Shown piece by piece: positions 25,014 through 33,148 of a DNA stretch of 64,000 bases. Each line of letters starts with the position of its first letter. Position 1 is the stretch's first letter. A program made the translations under genes and the position numbers. Under the pieces are notes generated by a model. That model did no database searches. It was not told the origin of the DNA and saw nothing but the letters and a program-made list of their open reading frames with translations. Origin of the DNA: Micromonospora sp. WMMD1082 (GTDB lineage Bacteria > Actinomycetota > Actinomycetes > Mycobacteriales > Micromonosporaceae); the NCBI RefSeq assembly GCF_029626175.1, contig NZ_JARUBM010000002.1:5039001-5103000 (forward strand), in the 5' to 3' direction.

Positions 25014-26003
25014 TCAGGCGGGCGGGCGGACGATGGGTGCGTGCAGGGCGGTCGGGTCGGTCACCTCGGGCAGGTCGCGGGCGGCGAGCCAGGCCGCGGC
25101 GGCGGCCCCGTCACCGGCGAGGCGCAGCGGCGCGTCCGGCCAGCGCCGTCGGGCCTCGGCGCGGACCGCGTCGGCCAGCGGGGTGTCGCCGGTCAGCAGC
25201 CCACCGCCGAGCACCAGCGGGGTGGTGTCCCCGGCCGGGCGGATCCGGCTGACCGTGGCGGCCAGGTGCGCGCCGGCCTGCCCGATCAGCGCGGCACCCG
25301 CCGGGTCACCGGCTGCGGCGGCGTCGACCACGAGCGGGGCGAGGCGGGCCAGCTCCACCGGCGGGCGGCGGGTGACGGCCTGCACGAGCGCGTCGACGGT
25401 GTCCCGGGTACGGGCCGCCACCTCGGTCGAGCCGGTCAACCGGGTGAGGACCCGTCGACCGAGGTCGTCCGGGTCGCCGCCGGTGTCGAGGGCGGCGAGC
25501 AGCCGGCGTACCGCCTGGTGGCCGAGCCAGAAGCCGGAGCCGATGTCGCCGAGCAGCCAACCGTGTCCGTCGGCGATCCGGTCCAGCCTCAGCTCGTGCA
25601 CCCGCGCGGCGATCGCCCCGGTGCCGGCGACGAGGATGGTGCCCGCCGGGCTGGCGGCGCCCGAGGCGTACGCGACCAGGGCGTCGCCGTGCACCGCGTA
25701 CGGGCAGCGCAGTCCGGCGGCCCGCCACGCGTCGTCGAAGGCGGTACGACCGGCCGGGTCGGCGAGCAGCCGGCCCGCCCCGGCCAACCCGATCGCCCCG
25801 GCCCGGACCCGGTCCGGGTCGACGTCGGCGAGCGCCTGTCGCAGGGCGGCGAGGAGTTCCCCGGCGGCCCGTGCGGCACCGTGGCTGGTGGGGTTGCCGC
25901 CGCCGGCCCGGCCCACGCCGAGCCGTTCGCCGTCGAGCGTCACCGCGATGGCCCGGGTGGACGTACCCCCGACGTCGAGGCCGACCACGACGGTGCTGGA
26001 CAT
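25014..26003 (-). CDS. N-acetylglucosamine kinase-like (BadF/BadG/BcrA/BcrD ATPase family)
   Basis: Sugar kinase of the ASKHA fold, 329 residues. Phosphate-1 motif VVGLDVGGTSTRAIAV at the N-terminus, phosphate-2/connect region with VAGTGAIAARV and GWLLGDIGSGFWLG, and adenosine motif LVLGGGLLTGDTPL match GlcNAc kinases of the BadF/BadG family. Its divergent neighbour is an RpiR-SIS-NgcEFG operon, so the predicted role is phosphorylating GlcNAc (or MurNAc) after ABC import. ATG 26003 follows GAGGAGGG with ten bases spacing, better than the upstream in-frame ATGs. The shared 190-bp divergent gap suggests common control by the RpiR protein. Confidence 0.85.
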   Translation of the reverse strand: MSSTVVVGLDVGGTSTRAIAVTLDGERLGVGRAGGGNPTSHGAARAAGELLAALRQALADVDPDRVRAGAIGLAGAGRLLADPAGRTAFDDAWRAAGLRCPYAVHGDALVAYASGAASPAGTILVAGTGAIAARVHELRLDRIADGHGWLLGDIGSGFWLGHQAVRRLLAALDTGGDPDDLGRRVLTRLTGSTEVAARTRDTVDALVQAVTRRPPVELARLAPLVVDAAAAGDPAGAALIGQAGAHLAATVSRIRPAGDTTPLVLGGGLLTGDTPLADAVRAEARRRWPDAPLRLAGDGAAAAAWLAARDLPEVTDPTALHAPIVRPPA

Positions 26004-26099
26004 CGCCGCCCACCCTCCTCGACCGGACGCGTTCATGCTGGTCGCGCCGGCCTCCCGGGGCAAGGGAGGGGCCCGGTTCACCTCTGTGCGCCAGGTAAC

Positions 26100-26111
26100 A
26101 GTTTGAAAACT
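26100..26111. promoter_or_regulatory. Candidate operator (AGTTT-GA-AAACT)
   Basis: Perfect five-base arms in the divergent gap between the kinase and rpiR genes, 13 bp upstream of the -35 element at 26124. A related near-palindrome, GTAAGAACTTTTAC, lies at 26144-26157 and overlaps the -10 region. Both suit RpiR-type binding; neither is proven. Confidence 0.4.
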
Positions 26112-26123
26112 TCGCCCACGGTC

Positions 26124-26150
26124 TTGACACAGAGGTGCCTTCAGTAAGAA
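26124..26150 (+). promoter_or_regulatory. Promoter of the rpiR-SIS-ngcEFG operon
   Basis: A consensus -35 TTGACA (26124-26129) and a -10 TAAGAA (26145-26150) with a 15-base spacer. The gap is unusually A+T-rich for this window, and GGAAAGG stands before ATG 26194. Confidence 0.6.
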
Positions 26151-26193
26151 CTTTTACCACTAACAGTTAACAGTCTTTTCGGAAAGGCGTCCC

Positions 26194-27156
26194 ATGGTTG
26201 ATCACGAGGCGGACACCTCTGCGGGCACCGCGGTGGCCGACGCCGATGGGGTCGACCGGCGGGGCGCTCTCGGCGTCGCCTCCGACGGGACGCTGGCCCG
26301 GGTGCGCACCGGCGCCGCCGAACTGACCGGCGCGCTGCGCCGGGTCGCCGAGCACGTGCTCAGCGACCCGGAGGCGGCGGCGCGGGCCACCATCGTGGAA
26401 CTGGCCGAGCGTAGCGGCACCTCGCCGGCCACGGTCACCCGCTTCTGCCGGGCGATGGGCTTCGACGGCTACGCCGACCTGCGGCTGGGCATCGCCGCCG
26501 AGACCGGTCGGGCCCGCTCGGCCGGCTGGACGGTCGACATCGGGCGCGAGATCCAGCCCGGCGACCCGCTCGAACGGGTGCTGGACCAGATCATCGCCGC
26601 CGACACCCGGGCCATGCACGACACCGCCGCGCTGCTCGACCTGGCCGAGGTGGAGCGGGCCGCCGTCGCCATCGCCGGTGCGCAACGGGTGAACATCTTC
26701 GGCGCCAGCGGCAGCGCCCTGGTCGGCGAGGAGATGCAGTTCAGCCTGCACCGCATCGGGGTGGCCGCGTGGGCCTGGAACGACGTGCACTCCGGGCTGG
26801 CCGCCGCCGCGCTGCTGCGGCCGGGCGATGTCGCGCTCGGCATCTCGCACAGCGGGCAGACCCGGGAGGCCATCGAGATGCTCGCCGAGGGGGGCAGCCG
26901 GGGCGCGACCACCATCGCGCTGACCGGTTTCCGCCGCTCGCCGCTGGCCGAACTGGCCGACATCGTCCTGCTCACCGCCAGCCAGGCCACCACGTTCCGG
27001 CCGGACGCGCTGTCGGCCCGGCACCCGCAACTGGTCGTCCTCGATCTGCTGTACATCGCGGTCGCCCAGCGCACCCACGACCGCGCCCACGCGGCCTTCC
27101 GGCGTACCGCCCAGGCCGTCGACGGGCACAAGGCCGCGAGGGGAGCCAGCGCATGA
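26194..27156 (+). CDS. MurR/RpiR family transcriptional regulator
   Basis: A 320-residue regulator: after a 30-residue variable N-terminus, an HTH_6 domain (about 35-110; ATIVELAERSGTSPATVTRF is the recognition helix region) and a SIS sugar-phosphate-binding domain (about 150-290; NIFGASGSALVGEEMQ and LGISHSGQTREAIEM). Such proteins sense an amino-sugar phosphate. It heads the operon: its TGA overlaps the ATG of the SIS-protein gene by four bases. Divergence from the kinase gene and two dyads in the gap suggest it represses or activates both transcription units, probably in response to GlcNAc-6-P or MurNAc-6-P (inferred). Confidence 0.93.
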   Translation: MVDHEADTSAGTAVADADGVDRRGALGVASDGTLARVRTGAAELTGALRRVAEHVLSDPEAAARATIVELAERSGTSPATVTRFCRAMGFDGYADLRLGIAAETGRARSAGWTVDIGREIQPGDPLERVLDQIIAADTRAMHDTAALLDLAEVERAAVAIAGAQRVNIFGASGSALVGEEMQFSLHRIGVAAWAWNDVHSGLAAAALLRPGDVALGISHSGQTREAIEMLAEGGSRGATTIALTGFRRSPLAELADIVLLTASQATTFRPDALSARHPQLVVLDLLYIAVAQRTHDRAHAAFRRTAQAVDGHKAARGASA

Positions 27157-27902
27157 TCAGTGCACAGGCGTACGCGGACGCCGTCCGGCCGGTCCTCGAC
27201 CGGCTCGTCGACCGGCAGGCCGAGGCGCTCGGCCGGGCCGCCGACCTGATCGCGGCCAGCCTGCGCGACGGCGGGGTGCTACAGGCGTTCGGTGCCGGGC
27301 ACTCGGAGGGCTTCGCCGCCGACCTGGTCGCCCGGGCCGGCGGGCTGGCCCCCACCAACCGGATCTCCCTGCACGACCTGGTGCTGCACGGCGACGCCCC
27401 GCGCGACGTGCTCGCCGACCCGAAGCTGGAGCGCGACCCGGCCGTCGCCCACCAGCTCTACGCGATCGCCGCACCGCAGCCGAGGGACGTGTTCGTGGTG
27501 GCGTCCCAGTCCGGCATCAACGGCTCGGTGGTCGAACTGGCCCTGCTGGCCACCCGGCACGGTCACCCGCTGATCGCGGTCACCTCGGTCGAACACACCG
27601 GACGGGTCGCCCCGCGCCACCCGTCCGGCCGGCGACTCGTCGATCTCGCCGACGTCGTGCTGGACAACGGCGCGCCGTACGGTGACGCACTGCTGCCGCT
27701 CGAGGGCGGCGGCGCGGTCTGTGCGGTCTCCTCGGTCACCTCGGCGCTGCTGGCGCAGCTGCTGACCGCTGAGGTCGTACGACGGTTCCACCAGGCCGGA
27801 GAGGTGCCCCCTATCTACCTCTCCGCCAACGTCCCCGGTGGGGACGAGCACAACCTCGCCCTCGAGTCGCGGTACGCCGGGCGTCTCCGGCGCACCGCCT
27901 GA
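27153..27902 (+). CDS. SIS domain sugar isomerase-like protein (UPF0309-like)
   Basis: A 249-residue single SIS domain protein. The phosphosugar-binding pattern is seen in LQAFGAGHSEGFAADLVARA near residue 43 and VVASQSGINGSVVELALLA near residue 112; GGLAPTNRISLHDLV is typical of UPF0309 proteins found beside amino-sugar genes. Likely binds or isomerises a phosphorylated amino sugar, but the reaction is not known. It lacks the longer architecture of the MurQ etherase. The start overlaps the rpiR stop (ATGA), and the solute-binding protein gene follows after 26 bp with AAGGAG as ribosome site, so all belong to one operon. Confidence 0.85.
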   Translation: MISAQAYADAVRPVLDRLVDRQAEALGRAADLIAASLRDGGVLQAFGAGHSEGFAADLVARAGGLAPTNRISLHDLVLHGDAPRDVLADPKLERDPAVAHQLYAIAAPQPRDVFVVASQSGINGSVVELALLATRHGHPLIAVTSVEHTGRVAPRHPSGRRLVDLADVVLDNGAPYGDALLPLEGGGAVCAVSSVTSALLAQLLTAEVVRRFHQAGEVPPIYLSANVPGGDEHNLALESRYAGRLRRTA

Positions 27903-27928
27903 CCCGACACCACAAGGAGAGTCAGACG

Positions 27929-29332
27929 ATGTCCGTTTCCCCCGATCTCAACCGCCGGACCCTGCTGCGCCGCGCGGCGGCCGCGGGCCTCCTGGTGACC
28001 CCGGCCGCCGGTCTGCTCAGCGCCTGCGCCGGCAGCACCCCGAGCCAGAACAACGACGACGCCGGCGAGAAGAGCAACGACAACCCCTTCGGCGTGCAGG
28101 ACGGCAGCGCCGTGAAGGTGGTCATCTTCAACGGTGGTCTGGGTGACGCCTGGGCCAAGGAGGACCAGGCGGTCTTCAGCGCCAAGCACCCGAACGTCAC
28201 CGTCAACATGAGCTCCACCCAGAAGATCAAGACCGAAGAACAGCCCAAGATGGCGACGACGCCCAGCGACCTCATCATGAACTCGGGCGCCGACCTGATG
28301 GACCTGAGCACGCTGATCAACGAGGGCGCCATCGAGCCGCTGGACGACCTGCTCGCCGCGCCCGCCTGGGACAGCGAGGGCACCGTCGCCGACTCCCTGC
28401 TGCCGGGCACCGTCTCCGACGGCACCTTCCAGGGCAAGTTCTACGTGGTCTTCGTCGCCTTCACCGTGTGGGGCAACTGGTACAACGGCGCGCTGTTCGA
28501 CCGCGAGGGCTGGACCCCGCCGACCACCTTCGACGAGTTCTTCGCCCTCGCGCCGCAGATCAAGGCCAAGGGCATCGCCCCGTACGTGTACGACGCCGTG
28601 CACGGCTACTACCCGCGCTGGGCGCTCCAGTCGACCATCTGGAAGTCGGCCGGCAAGCAGGCGATCGTCGACATCGACAACCTGAAGGAGAACGCCTGGC
28701 GGGCCGAGGGCATCCTGCCCGCCCTGGAGGCGTGGGAGAAGCTGGTCAAGGACAAGCTGGTGCTGCCGGGCAAGCTCGACCACACCCAGTCGCAGCAGGC
28801 GTGGCTCGACGGCAAGGCGGCATTCATCCAGGTCGGCACCTGGCTGAAGAACGAGATGGCGGCGACCATCCCGCCGGGCTTCGAGTTGAAGCTCTCCGAC
28901 TACTGGGGCCTGGGCGCCAGCGACAAGGCGCCGAAGGACGTCTACGCCGGTGCCGGTGAGGGCTTCGTGGTGCCGAGCAAGGCCCCGAACAAAGCGGCGG
29001 CGAAGGAGTTCCTGCGTGCGGTGCTCTCCAAGGCCGGCTCGGCGAAGTTCGCCGAGCTGACCAAGTCTCTGGCGTCGACCAAGGGCTCCGGCGACAACGT
29101 GGACGACCCGGCGCTGGCCACCGCCAACGAGCTGATGAAGAACGCCGGCTCGGACCTGATCTCGGTCAAGCTCTGGGACTTCTACGCCGACCTGGACAAG
29201 GAGAGCCAGAACCTCTCGCAGGAGCTGATGGCCGGCCGGCTCACCGCCGCGCAGTTCGTCGACAAGATGCAGGCCGCCGCCGACAAGGTCGCCAAGGACT
29301 CGTCGATCACCAAGCAGACCCGCGACGCGTGA
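27929..29332 (+). CDS. ngcE: Sugar ABC transporter substrate-binding lipoprotein (NgcE-like)
   Basis: Extracytoplasmic solute-binding protein of 467 residues, probably for N-acetylglucosamine/chitobiose. The N-terminus combines a twin-arginine pattern (NRRTLLRR, R9-R10) with a lipobox LLSAC (C33), so it is likely a Tat-exported lipoprotein anchored outside the membrane. The mature part is a family 1 binding protein (VVIFNGGLGDAWAKEDQAVF; WLKNEMAATIPPGFELKLSD). Similarity to NgcE of Streptomyces is judged from remembered features and context: GlcNAc-type kinase, RpiR regulator and SIS protein next door. Two permease genes follow; no ATPase is present, as for systems served by the shared MsiK ATPase. 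Confidence 0.82.
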   Translation: MSVSPDLNRRTLLRRAAAAGLLVTPAAGLLSACAGSTPSQNNDDAGEKSNDNPFGVQDGSAVKVVIFNGGLGDAWAKEDQAVFSAKHPNVTVNMSSTQKIKTEEQPKMATTPSDLIMNSGADLMDLSTLINEGAIEPLDDLLAAPAWDSEGTVADSLLPGTVSDGTFQGKFYVVFVAFTVWGNWYNGALFDREGWTPPTTFDEFFALAPQIKAKGIAPYVYDAVHGYYPRWALQSTIWKSAGKQAIVDIDNLKENAWRAEGILPALEAWEKLVKDKLVLPGKLDHTQSQQAWLDGKAAFIQVGTWLKNEMAATIPPGFELKLSDYWGLGASDKAPKDVYAGAGEGFVVPSKAPNKAAAKEFLRAVLSKAGSAKFAELTKSLASTKGSGDNVDDPALATANELMKNAGSDLISVKLWDFYADLDKESQNLSQELMAGRLTAAQFVDKMQAAADKVAKDSSITKQTRDA

Positions 29333-29367
29333 CACCGCCCGGACCCAACCGAACGAGGAAGTGAGAA

Positions 29368-30309
29368 ATGCGGCACGGTGTTGGGCGTTTCGCCACCGGC
29401 TTCCTGGCGCTGCCGGTCGGGCTCTACCTCTTCTACGTGGTGTGGCCCTTCCTCCAGGCGGCCGGGTACTCCCTGACCGACTGGGGAGGCTACTCGGATC
29501 GGCAACAGTTCGTCGGGCTGGACAACTACGTCCGGCTGTTCGCCGACGAGCTGATCAGGAAGGCGTTCTGGCACAACGTCTTCTTCCTGGTCACCGTGCC
29601 GCTGTTCACCATCGCGCTGGCCCTGTTCCTCGCGTTCCTGCTCAACGTGGGCGGACGCGAGGACAGGGCTGGCATCCGGGGCGTCTTCGGCTCCGGCCTC
29701 TACAAGGTGATCTTCTTCTTCCCGCAGGTGCTCTCCCTGGTCGTCATCGCGGTGATGTGGCAACAGATCTACCGCGCCGACGGCCAGGGCCTGATCAACG
29801 GCGTGCTGATGAGGATCGGGTTGGTCGACGAGAACGACCCGATCACCTTCATGTACGACCCGGAGCCCTTCCTCGGCGTACCGGCGGTGCTGTGGTGGCT
29901 GCTGCTGATCGCGGTCTGGAGCGGCGCCGGCTTCTACATGGTGCTGTTCTCCGCGGCGATGCAGTCCATCCCGAAGGACATCTACGAGGCGGCCATCCTC
30001 GACGGCGCGGGCCGCTTCCACACCTTCTTCCGGATCACGCTGCCGCTGCTGCGGGACACCGTCTCGGTGGCCTGGGTCTACCTGGGCTTCATCGCGCTGG
30101 ACATGTTCGCGCTGGTCTACATCATGACCCCGAGCCAGGGCGGGCCGAACCACGCCAGCGAGATCTTCGCCTCGGTGATCCACTTCAACGCGTTCCAGAA
30201 GGGCCAGTTCGGCTACGCCTGCGCGATCGCGGTGGCCCTGGCGATCTTCACGATCCTGCTGGCCGCGCTCCAACTGAGGATCACCCGTCGTGAGCGGATC
30301 GAGTACTGA
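29368..30309 (+). CDS. ngcF: Sugar ABC transporter permease (NgcF-like)
   Basis: First membrane subunit of the importer, 313 residues with about six to seven helices (FLALPVGLYLFYVVWPFLQA first). The EAA loop that contacts the ATPase reads EAAILDGAGRFHTFFRITLPLL. A somewhat long periplasmic loop (about residues 135-180) lies between the second and third helix pairs, as in MalF-like permeases. ATG 29368 follows GAGGAAG. It lies 35 bp after ngcE and 13 bp before ngcG, inside one transcription unit. Substrate assigned from context. Confidence 0.85.
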   Translation: MRHGVGRFATGFLALPVGLYLFYVVWPFLQAAGYSLTDWGGYSDRQQFVGLDNYVRLFADELIRKAFWHNVFFLVTVPLFTIALALFLAFLLNVGGREDRAGIRGVFGSGLYKVIFFFPQVLSLVVIAVMWQQIYRADGQGLINGVLMRIGLVDENDPITFMYDPEPFLGVPAVLWWLLLIAVWSGAGFYMVLFSAAMQSIPKDIYEAAILDGAGRFHTFFRITLPLLRDTVSVAWVYLGFIALDMFALVYIMTPSQGGPNHASEIFASVIHFNAFQKGQFGYACAIAVALAIFTILLAALQLRITRRERIEY

Positions 30310-30322
30310 GGAGACCTGGACG

Positions 30323-31285
30323 ATGAGCACGGTAACCCACACCCCGGGTGGACTGGCCGGCCCCGACCAGGCCCCACCTCCCGACCGTACGAGGGCAGAG
30401 CGCGCGGGCGTCGGCGGTGGCGGCGCCGGGGCGCGGTTCTTCAACGGCTTCTCGCACCTGTTCCTCGCCGTCTGGACGGTGATGGTGGTCTACCCACTGC
30501 TGTGGGTGGTGATGTCGGCGCTCAAGACCGACGCGGAGGTCATCCGCAAGCCGCTGTCGTTGATCCCCGAGCGGTTGCAGTGGGACAACTTCGCCCGGGC
30601 CTGGACCGAGGGGCAGATCGGCGCGTTCTTCCTCAACACCGTGCTGGTGCTGACCGGCAGCGTCTTCCTCACCATGCTGCTCGGGTCGATGGCCGCCTAC
30701 GTGCTCGCCCGCTACGACTTCCCGGGCAACCGGCTGATCTACTACACGTTCCTGTCCGGGCTGACCCTGCCGATCTACCTCGCCGCGGTGCCGCTGTTCA
30801 AGGGCGTCTACAACATGGGCGTGGTGCTGCCGTTCCTCGGCCCGAACAAGCACCTCATGCTGATCCTGGTGTACGTGGCCTGGTCGCTGTCGTTCACCGT
30901 CTTCTTCATGCACTCGTTCTTCCGTACCCTGCCCAACGCCATCGCCGAGGCGGGCATGGTCGACGGGGCCTCGCACAGCCGGCTCTTCTTCAGCGTGATG
31001 CTGCCGATGGCCAAGCCGGGCCTGATCAGCATCGGCATCTTCAACGTCCTCGGCCAGTGGAACCAGTGGTACCTGCCGACCCTGCTCATGCAGTCGGTGG
31101 CCGGGGAGCCGAAGAACCAGGTCATCTCGCAGGGCCTGATCGAGTTGTCGGTCAACCAGGGCTACCGGTCGGACTGGTCCGGCCTCTTCGCCGGGGTGAC
31201 CATGGCGATGCTGCCCGTGCTCGTCGTCTACATCGTCTTCCAGCGCCAGGTGCAGTCCGGCCTCACCGCCGGCGTCGGCAAGTAG
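30323..31285 (+). CDS. ngcG: Sugar ABC transporter permease (NgcG-like)
   Basis: Second membrane subunit, 320 residues, MalG-like: a 40-residue hydrophilic N-terminus and six helices, with the EAA loop EAGMVDGASHSRLFFSVMLP. ATG 30323 follows GAGGAG. It closes the operon that began with rpiR. As in other actinobacterial GlcNAc/chitobiose importers the ATPase is missing from the cluster, implying use of a shared MsiK-type subunit encoded elsewhere. Only 75 bp separate it from the next gene, whose CAGAAT hexamer suggests an independent promoter. Confidence 0.85.
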   Translation: MSTVTHTPGGLAGPDQAPPPDRTRAERAGVGGGGAGARFFNGFSHLFLAVWTVMVVYPLLWVVMSALKTDAEVIRKPLSLIPERLQWDNFARAWTEGQIGAFFLNTVLVLTGSVFLTMLLGSMAAYVLARYDFPGNRLIYYTFLSGLTLPIYLAAVPLFKGVYNMGVVLPFLGPNKHLMLILVYVAWSLSFTVFFMHSFFRTLPNAIAEAGMVDGASHSRLFFSVMLPMAKPGLISIGIFNVLGQWNQWYLPTLLMQSVAGEPKNQVISQGLIELSVNQGYRSDWSGLFAGVTMAMLPVLVVYIVFQRQVQSGLTAGVGK

Positions 31286-31347
31286 GTGAACGCTCGGCCA
31301 CCGACGCTGTGACCCGAGCCGTGGCCCGGGTTGTCGGACGGGCCGGG

Positions 31348-31353
31348 CAGAAT
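31348..31353 (+). promoter_or_regulatory. -10-like hexamer of a probable leaderless start
   Basis: CAGAAT ends seven bases before GTG 31361 with no ribosome site between. Confidence 0.4.
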
Positions 31354-31360
31354 CACGACC

Positions 31361-33040
31361 GTGCTGGTGGCGGTGGTCTCCGACGACCGGGGCGGGGGAG
31401 TGCTGCAACCCCTCGACCCGGCCGGCGCGCCGCTGGGCGCGCCGGAGCCGGTGGCCGACCTGGCCGCCGCGGTGGCCGCCCGGGAGCGCGCCGACCAGCC
31501 GCGCTGGGTCTGGGCGTCCGGCGCCACGCTCTACCCCGCGCTGCTGCGCGCCGGGGTCCGGGTCGAGCGGTGTCACGACGTGGAGCTGACCGAGACGTTG
31601 CTGCTCGGGTACGCCGGTCGGTGGGGTGAGCCACGCGGGCTGGCCGCGGCGTGGGCGCGGCTGAGCGGGGCACCGGTGCCGGCCGATCCGCCGCCCCGCG
31701 CCGCCGCGCCGCCGGGCGCCGGGCAGGCCGCGCTCTTCGATGCCGTGCCCGGCCCGCCGGGCCCGGGCATCACGGCGTTGACCAGGGTGTACGCCGACCA
31801 GCTCGACCGGGTCGCGGCGACCGACGCGCCGGGGCGGTTCCGGCTGCTGGTGGCCGCCGAGTCGGCCGGCGCGTTGATCGCGGCGGAGATGGGGGCGGCG
31901 GGTCTGCCGTGGCGGGCCGATGTGCACGACGCGGTCCTGGCCGAGCTGCTGGGGGAGCCGTCCCCGGTGGGCGGGCCGCCGCGGCGGCTGGCCGAGCTGG
32001 CCGCGCGGATCGCCGACGCGTTCGGCGTCCGGCAGGTGCACGCCGACAGCCCGGCCGGGCTGCTGCGGGCCTTCGCCCGGGCCGGGGTGGAGCTGCCGAA
32101 CACGCGGGCCTGGGTGCTGCGCGGGGTCGATCATCCAGCGGTGCCGCTGGTCCTGGAGTACAAGGAGCTCTACCGGATCTGGACGGCCCACGGGCGGGCC
32201 TGGCGGGACGCCTGGGTCCGGGACGGCCGGTTCCAGCCGGAGTACGTCCCCGGCGGGGTGGTGTCGGGGCGGTGGGCCACCCGGGGTGGTGGTGCGTTGC
32301 AGATCCCGAAGGTGATCCGGCGGGCGGCGGTGGCCGATCCGGGCTGGCGGTTCGTGGTGGCCGACGCCGGGCAGTTGGAGCCCCGGGTGCTGGCGGCGGT
32401 CTCCGGCGACGCCCGGCTCGCCGCCGCGGGCGCGACCGGTGACCTCTACGCGACGCTGGCCCGGGACGCGTTCGGCGGCGACCGGGGCCGGGCCAAGCTG
32501 GCCCTGCTCGGCGCCATGTACGGGCAGACCGGTGGGGAGGCGGTGCCGGCCCTGGCGGTGCTGCGGCGCAACTATCCGACGGCGTTCGGCTACGTGGAGG
32601 CGGCGGCGCGTACCGGGGAGGCCGGTGGGCTGGTGCGCTCGTGGCTGGGGCGGACCTGCCCGCCCGGGACGGCCGGGTTCGGCGCCGGTGACGACGGGGC
32701 GGCCGACCCGGACGCGGCCGGTGATCCGCAGTCGCCCCGAGCCCGGGCGGCCCGGTCCCGGGGCCGGTTCACCCGCAACTTCGTCATCCAGGCCACCGCC
32801 GCCGAATGGGCCTCGACGCTGCTCGCGGTGCTCCGGGGCGAGCTGGCCGGCACCGGCGCGGAGCTGGTCTTCTTCCAGCACGACGAGGTGCTGGTGCACT
32901 GCCCGGCCGAGTGGGCCGAGCGGGTCGCCGAGGCGGTCGACCGGGCCGGGCGGCGGGCCACTGCGCTGCTCTTCGGCGACACCCCGGTCCGCTTCCCGTT
33001 GGATCTGTCCGTCGTGGAGTGCTACGCCGACGCGGCATGA
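31361..33040 (+). CDS. Family A DNA polymerase-like protein (bifunctional 3'-5' exonuclease/polymerase type)
   Basis: A 559-residue protein annotated in actinobacteria as bifunctional 3'-5' exonuclease/DNA polymerase. The polymerase half is clear: motif A ADAGQLEPRVLAAVSGD (about residue 332), motif B RAKLALLGAMYGQ, and motif C HDEVLVH (about residue 507). The N-terminal 200 residues should be the exonuclease-like domain, but I cannot find an intact DEDD set, so proofreading may be lost. Motif A has Gln-Leu-Glu as in Pol I. GTG 31361 was chosen over TTG 31331 because of the CAGAAT hexamer and the VAVVSDDRGGG start seen in relatives. Probably a repair polymerase. Confidence 0.85.
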   Translation: MLVAVVSDDRGGGVLQPLDPAGAPLGAPEPVADLAAAVAARERADQPRWVWASGATLYPALLRAGVRVERCHDVELTETLLLGYAGRWGEPRGLAAAWARLSGAPVPADPPPRAAAPPGAGQAALFDAVPGPPGPGITALTRVYADQLDRVAATDAPGRFRLLVAAESAGALIAAEMGAAGLPWRADVHDAVLAELLGEPSPVGGPPRRLAELAARIADAFGVRQVHADSPAGLLRAFARAGVELPNTRAWVLRGVDHPAVPLVLEYKELYRIWTAHGRAWRDAWVRDGRFQPEYVPGGVVSGRWATRGGGALQIPKVIRRAAVADPGWRFVVADAGQLEPRVLAAVSGDARLAAAGATGDLYATLARDAFGGDRGRAKLALLGAMYGQTGGEAVPALAVLRRNYPTAFGYVEAAARTGEAGGLVRSWLGRTCPPGTAGFGAGDDGAADPDAAGDPQSPRARAARSRGRFTRNFVIQATAAEWASTLLAVLRGELAGTGAELVFFQHDEVLVHCPAEWAERVAEAVDRAGRRATALLFGDTPVRFPLDLSVVECYADAA

Positions 33041-33090
33041 GCCATCGGGCGCAGTTGCGGTGATTGGCGCCGTGATGATCCGATAACACC

Positions 33091-33096
33091 TATCGT
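33091..33096 (+). promoter_or_regulatory. -10-like hexamer before a leaderless upstream ORF
   Basis: TATCGT ends seven bases before ATG 33104, the same geometry as the leaderless starts elsewhere in the window. Confidence 0.45.
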
Positions 33097-33103
33097 GAGC
33101 GTT

Positions 33104-33148
33104 ATGCGTGGTGAGGCGTGGGCGCCGGTCGACGGGACGTGGCGATGA
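33104..33148 (+). CDS. Short upstream ORF overlapping the next start (14 codons)
   Basis: Encodes MRGEAWAPVDGTWR and stops with TGA 33146-33148, which overlaps ATG 33145 of the molybdenum hydroxylase gene as ATGA. A TATCGT hexamer seven bases upstream suggests that the ribosome enters here on a leaderless message and reaches the main gene by stop-start coupling. The main start has no good Shine-Dalgarno sequence of its own. The peptide has no recognisable function. Confidence 0.45.
   Translation: MRGEAWAPVDGTWR

Noticed and set aside
26004..28000. DasR (dre) operator for the GlcNAc operon
   Set aside because: No sequence close to ACTGGTCTAGACCACT was found in the kinase-rpiR gap or before ngcE.
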